Positions 10,969-19,491 of a DNA stretch of 64,000 nt are shown in pieces; positions within the stretch are counted from its first letter, which is position 1; each line of letters opens with the position of its first letter. Under the pieces are notes generated by a model. The model was given only the letters and a program-made list of their open reading frames with translations, had not been told where the DNA came from and did not search any database. This stretch comes from Yersinia mollaretii ATCC 43969. Lineage in GTDB: Bacteria > Pseudomonadota > Gammaproteobacteria > Enterobacterales > Enterobacteriaceae. The position numbers were made by a program, and so were the translations under genes. The stretch lies in the NCBI RefSeq assembly GCF_013282725.1, contig NZ_CP054043.1, positions 4,154,001-4,218,000 of the forward strand, read 5' to 3'.

Positions 10969-11196
10969 ATGCCACAATCATCCCGTTATAGCGACGAACA
11001 CGTTGAACAACTACTGTCTGAATTGGTCAGCGTACTGGAAAAACATCGTACCCCAACCGATCTTTCTTTGATGGTGTTGGGAAATATGGTAACAAATCTG
11101 ATCAATACCAGCATTGCCCCCGCGCAACGCAAAGTATTGGCACGTTCTTTCGCTGAAGCTCTTCAGGCTTCGGTACGTGAAGATAAAGCTCATTAA
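10969..11196 (+). CDS. yejL: YejL family protein
   Basis: A 75-residue protein of the UPF0352 family. The sequence from [16 protein letters not shown] to the end SVREDKAH matches E. coli YejL across its length. I start at ATG 10969 because the in-frame upstream codon at 10936 adds 11 residues that the family lacks. It lies 27 bp before yejM in the same direction and is probably cotranscribed. No biochemical function is established. Confidence 0.93.
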
Positions 11197-11223
11197 TTTA
11201 TCGGCCAAGACTGCAATCTCAAT

Positions 11224-13017
11224 ATGGTGACAAATCGTCAGCGCTATCGTGAAAAAGTCTCCCAGATGATCAGCTGGGGGCACTGGTTCGCCCTGTTTAA
11301 TATTCTGTTCAGCCTGGTGCTGGGTAGTCGCTATTTGTTTGTCTCCGATTGGCCCTCCTCGCTGATTGGCCGTATCTATGCCCTCGTTAGCTGGCTTGGG
11401 CACTTTAGCTTTATCGTTTTTGCCGCCTATTTGCTGGTGATATTCCCCCTAACCTTTGTGGTGATGTCACAACGGCTACTCCGTTTTCTTTCCGCCGCCT
11501 TTGCCACTGCGGGTTTAACCCTGCTATTGGTGGATACCGAGGTCTTCACCCGTTTCCACTTACATCTTAATTCGGTGGTGTGGGAGTTAGTGGTTAACCC
11601 GGACCAAACAGAGCTAGCACGCGATTGGCAATTGATGTTTATTTCGGTGCCGGTCATTTTTCTGGTCGAGATGCTTTTTGGCACTTGGGCTTGGCAAAAA
11701 CTGCGCAGCCTTAACCGGCAGCGCTTTGTTAAGCCACTGGTAGCGGTATTTATTTCTGCATTCTTTGCCTCGCATCTGATGTACATCTGGGCTGATGCTA
11801 ATTTCTATCGCCCAATCAGTATGCAGCGAGCAAACCTGCCACTCTCCTACCCAATGACTGCCCGTAAATTCCTCGAGAAACACGGCCTGCTTGATCAGCA
11901 AGAGTATCAACGCCGCCTGATGGAACAAGGCACACCGGATGCACTGGCGGTTGAATATCCGCTCAGCCCGATTACCTTCAGCGATAAAGGCAGCGGTTAT
12001 AACCTGTTATTGATTGTGGTTGACGGCATTCGTCTGAGTAGCCTTGAGAAAGATATGCCTGCATTGGCCGAGTTTGGTCGTGCAAACATTCAGTTTGATC
12101 GCCACTACAGTTCGGGGAATCGTCAAGATACCGGCTTATTTGGTCTGTTTTATGGTATATCGCCGACCTATTTAGACGGTATTCTCTCTGCCCGTGAGCC
12201 TTCTGCATTTATGACGGCACTGAGTGCGCAGGGTTATCAGTTCGGTCTGTTCTCATCCGATGGCTTTGAGTCACCACTCTACCGCCAGGCATTGTTAGCC
12301 GATTTCACCCTGCCCGCACCAGTGAAACAGACAGACAGCGAAACCACGGCCCAATGGCAACAGTGGTTATCAACACCCAAAAGTGATGCACCTTGGTTCT
12401 CGTACATTAATCTGAACGGATCAACGGAAGCGCAAGATCCAATCACCGGCAAGAAAATGGCAGCACCGGCTAACTTTATCCAGAACTATCAAGCGGGTGC
12501 GCGAGATGTGGATCAGCAAATTGCTACGATTCTGGAGACCCTGAAGCAGAGTGGGCAGCTCGATAAAACCGTGGTTATTATTACTGCGGCCCATGGCGTC
12601 GAATTTAACGATAGCGGCAATAATAGTTGGGGCGCAGGCAGCGGATTTAATCGTCAACAGCTCCAAGTGCCATTAGTAGTTCACTGGCCGGGCACCCCGG
12701 CACAGAGCGTGAATAAGCTGACCAATCATGAAGATATCATGACGACACTGATGCAGCGATTGTTGCATGTCAAAACGGCATCAGAAGATTACTCGCAAGG
12801 GGAAGATTTGTTTGCCGCGCAGCGCAACAATAACTGGGTGGCGACTGGCGACAATGGCACGCTGGTCATCACAACACCAACACAAACGGTGGTGTTAGAT
12901 AATAACGGTGAATATCGTACCTATGATGAGCAAGGCAATGAAATCAAAAATGAAAAGCCACAGCTCCCCCTGTTGTTACAAGTGCTGACAGATATAAAAC
13001 GCTTTATTGCGAACTAG
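11224..13017 (+). CDS. yejM: YejM (PbgA/LapC), inner-membrane LPS-control protein
   Basis: Essential inner-membrane protein that senses LPS and restrains LapB/FtsH degradation of LpxC. The 597 residues show an N-terminal block of about five hydrophobic segments (residues ~20-190), then a large periplasmic alkaline-phosphatase/sulfatase-fold domain starting near LLLIVVDGIRLSSL. The domain retains the fold but not a complete metal site. E. coli YejM is 586 residues and closely similar. It is the last gene before tRNA-Pro, as in E. coli (yejM-proL). Confidence 0.95.
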   Translation: MVTNRQRYREKVSQMISWGHWFALFNILFSLVLGSRYLFVSDWPSSLIGRIYALVSWLGHFSFIVFAAYLLVIFPLTFVVMSQRLLRFLSAAFATAGLTLLLVDTEVFTRFHLHLNSVVWELVVNPDQTELARDWQLMFISVPVIFLVEMLFGTWAWQKLRSLNRQRFVKPLVAVFISAFFASHLMYIWADANFYRPISMQRANLPLSYPMTARKFLEKHGLLDQQEYQRRLMEQGTPDALAVEYPLSPITFSDKGSGYNLLLIVVDGIRLSSLEKDMPALAEFGRANIQFDRHYSSGNRQDTGLFGLFYGISPTYLDGILSAREPSAFMTALSAQGYQFGLFSSDGFESPLYRQALLADFTLPAPVKQTDSETTAQWQQWLSTPKSDAPWFSYINLNGSTEAQDPITGKKMAAPANFIQNYQAGARDVDQQIATILETLKQSGQLDKTVVIITAAHGVEFNDSGNNSWGAGSGFNRQQLQVPLVVHWPGTPAQSVNKLTNHEDIMTTLMQRLLHVKTASEDYSQGEDLFAAQRNNNWVATGDNGTLVITTPTQTVVLDNNGEYRTYDEQGNEIKNEKPQLPLLLQVLTDIKRFIAN

Positions 13018-13113
13018 TTCTAAAAATAGCCACTAGAACGCTCAAAAAACAGACGAATGAACGGTCAAGTCTTGTATTAATAAGGATAAAATGTAGTATA
13101 AAGACCACTACAT

Positions 13114-13190
13114 CGGCATGTAGCGCAGCTTGGTAGCGCACCGTCATGGGGTGTCGGGGGTCGAAGGTTCAAATCCTTTCATGCCGACCA
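13114..13190 (+). tRNA. proL: tRNA-Pro (anticodon GGG)
   Basis: 77 nt with encoded CCA. The acceptor stem CGGCATG pairs with CATGCCG, the anticodon loop TCATGGGGT carries GGG, and the T arm GGTTCAAATCC is standard. It matches E. coli proL and its place after yejM. It marks the left edge of the AT-rich accessory island. Confidence 0.95.
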
Positions 13191-13200
13191 AAATACCGCA

Positions 13201-13230
13201 AAAAAACCAATCCGTTAGGGTTGGTTTTTT
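13201..13230 (+). terminator. Terminator after tRNA-Pro
   Basis: AACCAATCC-GTTA-GGGTTGGTT hairpin, one G-U pair, followed by a T-run. It begins 11 bp after the tRNA. Confidence 0.85.
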
Positions 13231-13290
13231 TGTTTGTGGGATTTACTGATGGTAAAACAATAGTGAAAGAATGTTAAAACCCCGACGATA

Positions 13291-14079
13291 TCATCGGATG
13301 ATTTTTGGCGGTAAATATATTGTAAACTCATTTAGTGGTTCGATTAATACACTGTATGGAGCACACTGCTCGTGTAACTTTACGATACCAAGGTCTGATA
13401 ACAACTTAAAGTTGGCAGATGTCAATGTTGCAGGTTTAGCTGCCAGCTCTTTGTGCCAGACTCTATATGTCCCTAGTTTGCCGTCCCTGCGATAGTAAAA
13501 ACCAGCCAGAGGGTGTGTTAGATAAACGAGTGCAGATTCAGTATCTGGAAACCCAGGAAAATCAAAGCGGTCATATCTAGACTGCACAAGTTCAACAGAG
13601 GCTTTTGCCCAATAAGACTCTGTCACCATTGCGTATTTTTCGTAAAGACCGCTAGCTTCATTGAATTCACAGTCAAAGCTGACCTTGCCTCGATACCAGG
13701 GAAGATTCCATAAGTATCTAGGTACGGTTATTGTCCATGAATCTAGAGTCGTACCGAGAAACCAAACACAATGTTCATTAGTTTCTTGATCAATGATATA
13801 TATGCGGTAATTTGTCTGGCCCATCGTGAATTTAGGAAATGGAAATACTGCAGAAGTGAAATCAATATCTATAAATGGCACGACTGAGATAAGCCCCATG
13901 TTCTTGCCTTCAATAACAATAGTATCTAATTTAAATCTGTCAGGAAATAGGCCTAAAAATCTTTCTGCGGGTACAGCATAAGTAATAATTGAAAAATGTT
14001 TTAAACCACAAAGTACATCTATTCCTTTTGGCCTTGGCCTTTCCATTAGATAATCTTTAAATTTTCTTAACTTTTGCAT
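13291..14079 (-). CDS. DUF2071-type (acetoacetate decarboxylase-like fold) protein
   Basis: 262 residues, no signal peptide or membrane segment. The pattern (PERFLGLFPDRFKLDTIVIEG with SVVPF, FPKFTMGQTNYRIYI, a central TLDSWTITVPR-LWNLPWYRG block, and LTHPLAGFYYRRDGKLGTYRVWHKEL) is that of the DUF2071 / COG3361 proteins, which resemble acetoacetate decarboxylase in fold. A catalytic lysine cannot be assigned by eye. An AAGAG ribosome site precedes ATG 14079. It lies just downstream of the first papain-like gene on the same strand (70 bp gap), so the two may be cotranscribed. Family assignment is by pattern only and the function is unknown. Confidence 0.65.
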   Translation of the reverse strand: MQKLRKFKDYLMERPRPKGIDVLCGLKHFSIITYAVPAERFLGLFPDRFKLDTIVIEGKNMGLISVVPFIDIDFTSAVFPFPKFTMGQTNYRIYIIDQETNEHCVWFLGTTLDSWTITVPRYLWNLPWYRGKVSFDCEFNEASGLYEKYAMVTESYWAKASVELVQSRYDRFDFPGFPDTESALVYLTHPLAGFYYRRDGKLGTYRVWHKELAAKPATLTSANFKLLSDLGIVKLHEQCAPYSVLIEPLNEFTIYLPPKIIR

Positions 14080-14149
14080 AAAATCTCTTACAGGATAGAT
14101 ATTTAAATTGAAGGAAATTTTACCCTAAGCCGCTATTTGCAACAGTATC

Positions 14150-14833
14150 TTACTTTATATAAAATTTAGATCTCCCCATTGCTTCACCTGATGCTTGATA
14201 GATCATCATTTTCTGATGCCGACGTGCAGCCTGATCCTGAAAAGGGTAAACAGAACCCCCCATAACTAAGTCACGTATATATTGCTGCTCATAAGTATTA
14301 GATTTTTTATTCTTTAATGAATATTTTTCAATATCCAGATTACTTAAATTAGGAAAATACCAATCCTCAGTCCAGCCATCGATGATAATGGCCGCACCGC
14401 CCAAATTAAACATACTTGTTTCAGACATTATCTTATTATCTGAAATGATAACAAAAACATGATCAACACCTTCTATACACTCACCGTCAGAATCATAAAT
14501 ACCTGAAGTACACAAGTTAATATAATGCCTACTCCTATTAAATCTTAATATAGGATCTTTAACCAATGGTTCAAGGCAAATAAATGCCTTCTCCTCACAA
14601 TTCCCTACACCTATTTTTCGAACTTTCCGTGCTGTTTGTTCAATCGTTTTGTATGGAGCATTGGGATTGTCTCGCCATTTAGCAAATTTATTCAGTCTCC
14701 TTTTTGAGATTTTTACACAATTATCCCTATTGGTGCTCAAAATATGATGGGCACGCACAATTTTTACTGCACGCTCTGCTGCTCCCTTGCGCTCCTCAAG
14801 AACATCTAGGCTAACATTAAATTTCATATTCAT
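14150..14833 (-). CDS. Candidate papain-like cysteine protease/deamidase effector
   Basis: 227 residues, AT-rich, no signal peptide. I do not recognise a named family, but the order and setting of three residues fit a papain-like triad: Cys79 in GVGNCEEKA, His125 in VDHVFVII and Asp152 in AIIIDGW. The hydrophobic strand around His and the D-x-W after the next strand recur in bacterial effector proteases and glutamine deamidases. The divergent gene at 15406 has the same pattern with the same His-to-Asp distance (27 residues). The N-terminal ~60 residues are basic and helical and could be a delivery signal. No strong ribosome site is visible. The function is inferred only; a transglutaminase-like or structural role remains possible. 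Confidence 0.5.
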   Translation of the reverse strand: MNMKFNVSLDVLEERKGAAERAVKIVRAHHILSTNRDNCVKISKRRLNKFAKWRDNPNAPYKTIEQTARKVRKIGVGNCEEKAFICLEPLVKDPILRFNRSRHYINLCTSGIYDSDGECIEGVDHVFVIISDNKIMSETSMFNLGGAAIIIDGWTEDWYFPNLSNLDIEKYSLKNKKSNTYEQQYIRDLVMGGSVYPFQDQAARRHQKMMIYQASGEAMGRSKFYIK

Positions 14834-15405
14834 TATAATAACTTATTTTGGCTGTATTTTTATAACGCGACGCAGTTTAGTTAATTTTCATTATATTAAA
14901 TAAAAACACTTAGCGCCTCTATTGTAATAATTAAAAAATCGAACACAACACAATTATATTCGATATTTAAAACTGAGCCAATCAAGCTTAGGTGTAGTTA
15001 TGTACTGCACTTTTGGGAAGTGTGGAATATGTGGGGAATTTATATTCTCTATTCCGTAATAGCTGATATATGATTATTTTTCTACACTATAGCAAATAGC
15101 CTGTAGTGATAAAATCAGATTTATTTTTTGGAAAAAGAGCAATACATGAGCTAACAACTTATTTAACAGTGAAATTTCTCACAAAAATAACACAAAATAC
15201 TGACAATGAAAAATATTTTGGTATCACATGTAATGTGTATAATAAAAAATAAGTAGTGGCACTATCTTCAACGCTGCTTTGGTAAAAATATCCGATGATT
15301 GAAAATACAGCCAGCAGGCTGCTTTCTTAGGCTTGTTACAAATAATGAGAGTCGGTGATTTTACTCATCGATGGATAGAATAACCAACGGAAGAAATTCA
15401 TAATA
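14834..15405. other. AT-rich divergent intergenic region
   Basis: 572 bp between the two divergent papain-like genes, no credible ORF on either strand. It must hold both promoters. Several TATAAT-like hexamers occur but none has an unambiguous -35 partner. The low GC is typical of H-NS-silenced acquired DNA. Confidence 0.4.
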
Positions 15406-16035
15406 ATGATTAAATCGTTTAACAGCACCAACGACATTGACTATTTTAAAAATGAAGGACATAACAGCTGGATGCTGTTGCAGAGATGCCGTGAAGTATT
15501 CCAACAAATGTCACAGTATACATGCACAGATGCGGAGACATTCGCTAAAAAAAATGCCTACTATCGTGACGTGATACAACCTCGACTAGTTGATTACTAC
15601 CGCGCCCCAACAAGAATACATGCAAACAACCAAGCAAATATGCTGGCTACAATTCAATTAACACAAGAGAACACATTAGCGACATTACACTCGATAGCGA
15701 CTAAAACTCACTTGGCTATGGCTGGTTGCTGCACAACTCTAGCATGCACTACCGCATATGAATTGATTAATGAAGACCAAAATAATACTCTTATCGAGCT
15801 TGTTGTTCACGCAGGGAAACATAAGCATGCTGAAACTCATTGTTTTGTTCTTGTAGGACGAGATATAACATCTCAAATATCAATCCCCGGCTCATGGGGA
15901 AAAAATGCTTTTATTGTTGATCTTTGGGCTGCAACACTAGGGTTACGTCCCATATCACAGCCATTATCCCCGGCGATAACAGATCTCTACCCTCCAAACT
16001 CTATTCTTTTTAGCAACCAAAGACTTTCTCGTTAA
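15406..16035 (+). CDS. Second candidate papain-like cysteine protease/deamidase effector
   Basis: 209 residues, no signal peptide, not assignable to a named family by eye. It shows the same Cys-His-Asp layout as the gene at 14150: Cys109 in AGCCTTLA (aligning with GNCEEKA), His145 in THCFVLVGR and Asp172 in FIVDLW. The His-Asp distance is 27 residues in both, and Cys-His is 36 here against 46 there. The two proteins are otherwise very different, so this looks like a shared fold rather than a recent duplication. The N-terminal 100 residues are helical and polar. A GGAAG element lies upstream of ATG 15406 but with long spacing. The likely role is a secreted effector or toxin domain (inference). 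Confidence 0.5.
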   Translation: MIKSFNSTNDIDYFKNEGHNSWMLLQRCREVFQQMSQYTCTDAETFAKKNAYYRDVIQPRLVDYYRAPTRIHANNQANMLATIQLTQENTLATLHSIATKTHLAMAGCCTTLACTTAYELINEDQNNTLIELVVHAGKHKHAETHCFVLVGRDITSQISIPGSWGKNAFIVDLWAATLGLRPISQPLSPAITDLYPPNSILFSNQRLSR

Positions 16036-16301
16036 ATAATATACCTATTGAGCAGGCCGTCTGATTCTTTTACACTTTTTTTGTCGCACAAAATCAGCCA
16101 AAAAGGCTAGGGGAAAGGATTCGTACGTAAATGTGTAAGATCGTTCTACAGGTCACGCCAGTTCTGGCTTTTCATGTTTGTGCAAATTTCAACCTAGGGT
16201 ACGACGTTGGTTTTGCTGTCCCAATTAAGCCCTTTTAATAAAAATACCCCTGATAGCCCGGTACACAAAGGTTTAAAGCTAATAAATAAGGAAGTAGGAT
16301 A

Positions 16302-16886
16302 ATGAAAGTGATCTTATGTTCACTGCTTGCGATTGCCCTGATCGTGCCTGTACACGCCAAGTCTGCATCCAACGCACGGGCAACAGCCAAGGTGGCTGAG
16401 TTTCTAAGCTGGGAACGTAAACTCAAACCAAGTGGCATCTATCAGAACTATCTGGGTGGTGCACTGCCAACCATTATCTCAGACGAGCTGCTCTGTTTGC
16501 TACACGCCGCCTCGGCTGCACGAGAAATTGCCACGCGGATGACTCCAGATGAAAAACCCCCCTTTGTTGAGGGCAACCCTTTCCTGCCCAATGCCTGGGA
16601 TTATGTATTAGGTTCTAAAATTCTTTCATCCCGCCCCACGGCTGACAGCAGGGACCAGAGCACAGTAAAGGTGCGCTTCACCTACGGCGCGGTTAGGGGA
16701 AAAACCTACAGCTATACTAGCACCTACCTAGTGCGGGAAGAAAACAAGGAGGCCCGTATTACTGATATAGATGCAGGTGGACACTGTGATTTCTGCCAAT
16801 CCGGGAGCTTGCGCGCTGCTTTGTATGAGACGCTGGCAGCCTATCCATCCTCCGGCTATCAGCAGTGTAAAGCTCTGGCAAGATAA
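16302..16886 (+). CDS. Exported protein of unknown function
   Basis: 194 residues with a clear Sec signal peptide (MKVILCSLLAIALIVPVHAKS, cleavage likely after HA-K at about residue 19). The mature part contains four cysteines (LLCLL, CDFC, QQC), which could form disulfides in the periplasm. A strong ribosome site (AAGGAAG) precedes ATG 16302. Its GC content is visibly higher than that of the papain-like genes on the left, so it probably came from a different source. No family recognised; the size and exported state recall small periplasmic DUF3828-like proteins, but that is a weak guess. Confidence 0.6.
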   Translation: MKVILCSLLAIALIVPVHAKSASNARATAKVAEFLSWERKLKPSGIYQNYLGGALPTIISDELLCLLHAASAAREIATRMTPDEKPPFVEGNPFLPNAWDYVLGSKILSSRPTADSRDQSTVKVRFTYGAVRGKTYSYTSTYLVREENKEARITDIDAGGHCDFCQSGSLRAALYETLAAYPSSGYQQCKALAR

Positions 16887-16922
16887 GATCAGGGTTTAGG
16901 GAGTAACAGCGCCCCCCTCCCC

Positions 16923-17063
16923 CCGAAACAGCCTAAACTGTCGGATAAACGACAAAAAGAGCTGTGCCGAATGCACTAATCCGGCCAATATTCTATCAAC
17001 GATCTGGCAGAGTTGTTCGCGGTATCCAGACCAACAGTTTACCGAACACTTTCGCGGCATAAG
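16923..17063 (+). pseudogene. Serine recombinase (invertase/resolvase) C-terminal fragment
   Basis: Reading from 16923, the frame gives PKLSDKRQKELCRMH, a TAA stop at 16977-16979, then SGQYSINDLAELFAVSRPTVYRTL. That is the C-terminal helix-turn-helix of Hin/Tn3-type serine recombinases. The catalytic domain is absent and the fragment is interrupted by the in-frame stop. The similarity fades near 17063. It is a relic of the mobile element that shaped this island. Confidence 0.7.
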
Positions 17064-17116
17064 ACAACTTTGGAAATCTCAACCGAAGAAAGCAGGCAGC
17101 ATTCTGCTTTATCAGA

Positions 17117-17497
17117 TTATTTACAATCGTCGGAGATCTTTACCAAAGCAGCGTTGAGAACAGCATCATTCTCAGAAGCAAACACAGCGATCCCCTTTAC
17201 TGGTTTACCTTCTTTCAGGGAACCAGAGGTTAAAACCTCATCAACCGTATCGAGTTTGAATTCTTTCTTGTCTGGAGAGTAAGCCTTCAGGCAAAACTTT
17301 GATAAATCAACAGTATCTGCTGATAACTTTGCTATGGAGACCTCAAAGGTTTTAGTGTAGGCAATTTTATCACCAATGGATATAGACCCCTGAGATTGTT
17401 CAGTGGCATATACGGCGATATTACTAGGAGTAGAGGCGTTTGCTGCAAAGCAAAAACCGACCAGAGTTAGAGATGTAATGATAGCAGAAACCTTCAT
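17117..17497 (-). CDS. Small exported protein, DUF4354-like
   Basis: 126 residues with a Sec signal peptide (MKVSAIITSLTLVGFCFAANAS, cleavage near ANA-S). The mature part is about 104 residues, beta-rich in look, with two cysteines (FCLKAY and a C-terminal DDCK) that could form a disulfide. The pattern recalls the small secreted DUF4354 family known from Yersinia and relatives; this is from memory of the pattern. An AAGGAATTGAT ribosome site precedes the ATG at 17497. It is likely periplasmic or secreted, function unknown. Confidence 0.6.
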   Translation of the reverse strand: MKVSAIITSLTLVGFCFAANASTPSNIAVYATEQSQGSISIGDKIAYTKTFEVSIAKLSADTVDLSKFCLKAYSPDKKEFKLDTVDEVLTSGSLKEGKPVKGIAVFASENDAVLNAALVKISDDCK

Positions 17498-17866
17498 ATC
17501 AATTCCTTTTTGTCAGTTAATTGTCTGGGTTACTGTACGTATGCAAGATGCATCCCTCTGATAATAGGGGTCTGAAGCTCAACCGTACGAAAACGTACGC
17601 TAAGTAAATAAAAGTCAATGAGATTGTTCGCTACGCCATAGTGAAAATAAGGGACATCCGCAGGGAATATTCGCAATTATTCTTGTGATTTTTAATATTA
17701 ATTATCTAATTGTTTGCTTCTATTTCATTTTAGTGATTTTTAGAATATATATCCTCAATATGTGACCGCGGTATATTGCCACTGAGATAAAATACTTCAT
17801 CCTCGCTGTAGTTAATGTTGCTGAAGTCGGTTAAAAGGTCTTAACATAGTAATAAATTCCTGTCAT
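17498..17866. other. Intergenic region with no recognised gene
   Basis: About 370 bp between the small exported protein and the IS6-type remnant. There is no supported ORF, tRNA or repeat. The left part should contain the promoter of the 17497 gene. Confidence 0.4.
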
Positions 17867-18139
17867 TAAAATAGAGAGAGCCCTGCCATAGGTGGGTGCT
17901 TTATCTGTAATAATACGTCGTGGCTGTTCCCAATCCCGTAAGTGACCCAATATCTTCTTCAAAAATCGATAAGCCGATTGGGTATTACGCCGAGACGAAA
18001 TATAAAAATCAATCGTTCTACCATGGCTGTCGACGGCCCAGTACAAATAAACCCATTTGCCGCCGATTTTGACGTAGGTTTCATCCAGATGCCAAGGAGA
18101 GAGCTCAGTTTATCAAAATTGGATATTTGCAACAGTGCC
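17867..18139 (-). mobile_element. IS6-family (IS26-like) element remnant
   Basis: On the minus strand, the fragment begins with the 14-bp terminal repeat GGCACTGTTGCAAA (18126-18139), identical to the IS26 end. About 36 bp later a DDE transposase appears in mid-protein: PWHLDETYVKIGGKWVYLYW, DSHGRTIDFYISSRRN, then ITDKAPTYGRALSIL, where the similarity stops near 17867. The first ~75 codons, the C-terminus with the catalytic Glu and the second terminal repeat are missing, so it cannot transpose. Its outer end lies 2 bp from the terC stop codon, placing an IS6-mediated deletion junction there. Confidence 0.85.
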
Positions 18140-18141
18140 GA

Positions 18142-19182
18142 TTAACTCTCCTTTTTCTCAACTTCTGGCTTGCCTGGGAACATAATACTCAGAACAATAC
18201 CCACAGCCAGTACGCCAAGGACAACATACAGGCTTGTCGTGGCCGTAATACTGTAACCGTGGTGCCAGATGTGATCTGTCGCATTTAGCCCCAGTTTTAC
18301 AGCGATAAAGAACAGCAGCGCGATGACCGCTTTCTCCAGATGGACCAGATACTGCTTCAGTGCTTCGAGAACAAAGTAAAGTGTACGCAGGCCCAAGATT
18401 GCAAACATCATGGCACTGTAGACAATCAGCGGCTCACGGCTGACGGCGATGATTGCCGGTACCGAATCAAAGGCAAACATCACATCAGAAAGCTCAACGA
18501 CAGCCACACACAAAAACAGCGGCGTGGCGTATATTGCGGTTTTCTTACCACGGCCGATAGTCACGTCTTTGTTTTCTGGCTTTGCCAGTTCCGCATCAAC
18601 TTCTTTCTGTGAGAGCAGGAAAGCATGCCCTTTCAGTTTCGGCCAGATAGGGAAGAGGCGTTTCACCATGCGGTAGGCAAGATGCTGAGAATAATCCTCA
18701 ACTTCATCCTTATCACCACCACTTTTAAGCATCATGACAGCCGTCATGGCCACAATAATCGCGAAGACCACTTCCACATAAAGCCCAAGGCTCAGGAGAC
18801 TTGTACCGATGGCAACAAAGATGCCTCGGAATACGATGGCTCCAATAATGCCCCAGTAAAGTACACGGTGACAATAACGGTCAGGCACCGAGAACCACGA
18901 GAAGATAGCCATCATCACGAACAGGTTATCAACGGAGAGCACTTTCTCCAGCGCATAACCGGTAACAAACAGACTTGCGACTTCGGAACCGTGGTGAATA
19001 TAGAGGAATCCGGCAAAAGCCATCGCCACGACGACCCAGAAGATGGACCACAGGACGGCACTTTTCAACGAGATTGGCTTGTCGTCACGGTGCATAAACA
19101 AGTCAATGAAGATGGCCCCGACTGACAGTGCAATGAAAACAATGACTGTTTCAGTCGGAAAACCGATGTGTGTTGAAACCAT
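18142..19182 (-). CDS. terC: TerC, tellurite-resistance membrane protein
   Basis: A 346-residue integral membrane protein of the ter-operon TerC type, complete in length and start (MVSTHIGFPTETVIVFIALSV). It has about nine hydrophobic segments and the conserved acidic motifs ALEKVLSVDNLFV and VVELSDVMFAFDSVPAI, which are thought to bind metal. TerC is proposed to work at the membrane with TerB in tellurite, colicin and phage resistance. Here terB is broken (19206-19360), no terZ, terA, terD or terE is present, and an IS6 remnant abuts the stop. The gene itself looks intact and has a good ribosome site (AAGAGG), but an orphan TerC may not confer resistance. Confidence 0.93.
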   Translation of the reverse strand: MVSTHIGFPTETVIVFIALSVGAIFIDLFMHRDDKPISLKSAVLWSIFWVVVAMAFAGFLYIHHGSEVASLFVTGYALEKVLSVDNLFVMMAIFSWFSVPDRYCHRVLYWGIIGAIVFRGIFVAIGTSLLSLGLYVEVVFAIIVAMTAVMMLKSGGDKDEVEDYSQHLAYRMVKRLFPIWPKLKGHAFLLSQKEVDAELAKPENKDVTIGRGKKTAIYATPLFLCVAVVELSDVMFAFDSVPAIIAVSREPLIVYSAMMFAILGLRTLYFVLEALKQYLVHLEKAVIALLFFIAVKLGLNATDHIWHHGYSITATTSLYVVLGVLAVGIVLSIMFPGKPEVEKKES

Positions 19183-19205
19183 AACAACCTCTTAAAAATC
19201 GTGAT

Positions 19206-19360
19206 TCAGAAACCAAATTCAGCCGGTTCAAAAACCAAATACGTGTCCACACCGCGATGTGTACCCTGCATGAATTTTTTATTTTTAAAACGACCCAGCT
19301 GGCGGGTCAGCTCTTCACGGCCTGAATTGATAGTGCTTTTACTTTGTCAAAAAGACTCAT
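19206..19360 (-). pseudogene. terB: terB remnant, internally deleted
   Basis: The minus strand from ATG 19360 gives MSLFDKVKA, then after a frame change SGREELTRQLGRFKNKKFMQGT, the start of TerB. The next recognisable piece is the TerB C-terminus, EPAEFGF then TGA at 19208-19206, 23 bp before the terC start. About 100 codons of the core are gone and the total (155 bp) is not a multiple of three. This shows a ter operon once stood here and decayed, leaving terC downstream. Confidence 0.8.
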
Positions 19361-19456
19361 ATTTAAATCCTTAGTTGCGGTGTTATTTAGAACCCGCACT
19401 CCAGCGAAAAACCCATCCAAACTGACCCCTAGTGGCTAGTTTATTTATATTACCGC

Positions 19457-19480
19457 GGCAAGCAGAGTGACCTGCTTGCC
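19457..19480 (-). terminator. Hairpin after the large toxin gene
   Basis: GGCAAGCAG and CTGCTTGCC form a perfect 9-bp stem around a 6-base loop, 11 bp beyond the toxin stop. No strong T-run follows on the minus strand, so termination strength is uncertain. Confidence 0.55.
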
Positions 19481-19491
19481 CGGTTCAACTT

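Noticed and set aside
17013..17282. 89-residue plus-strand ORF
   Set aside because: Only its first ~17 codons are meaningful, as recombinase debris; the rest is antisense to the small exported protein.
17867..18139. Intact IS26
   Set aside because: Only one terminal repeat and the middle of the transposase are present.
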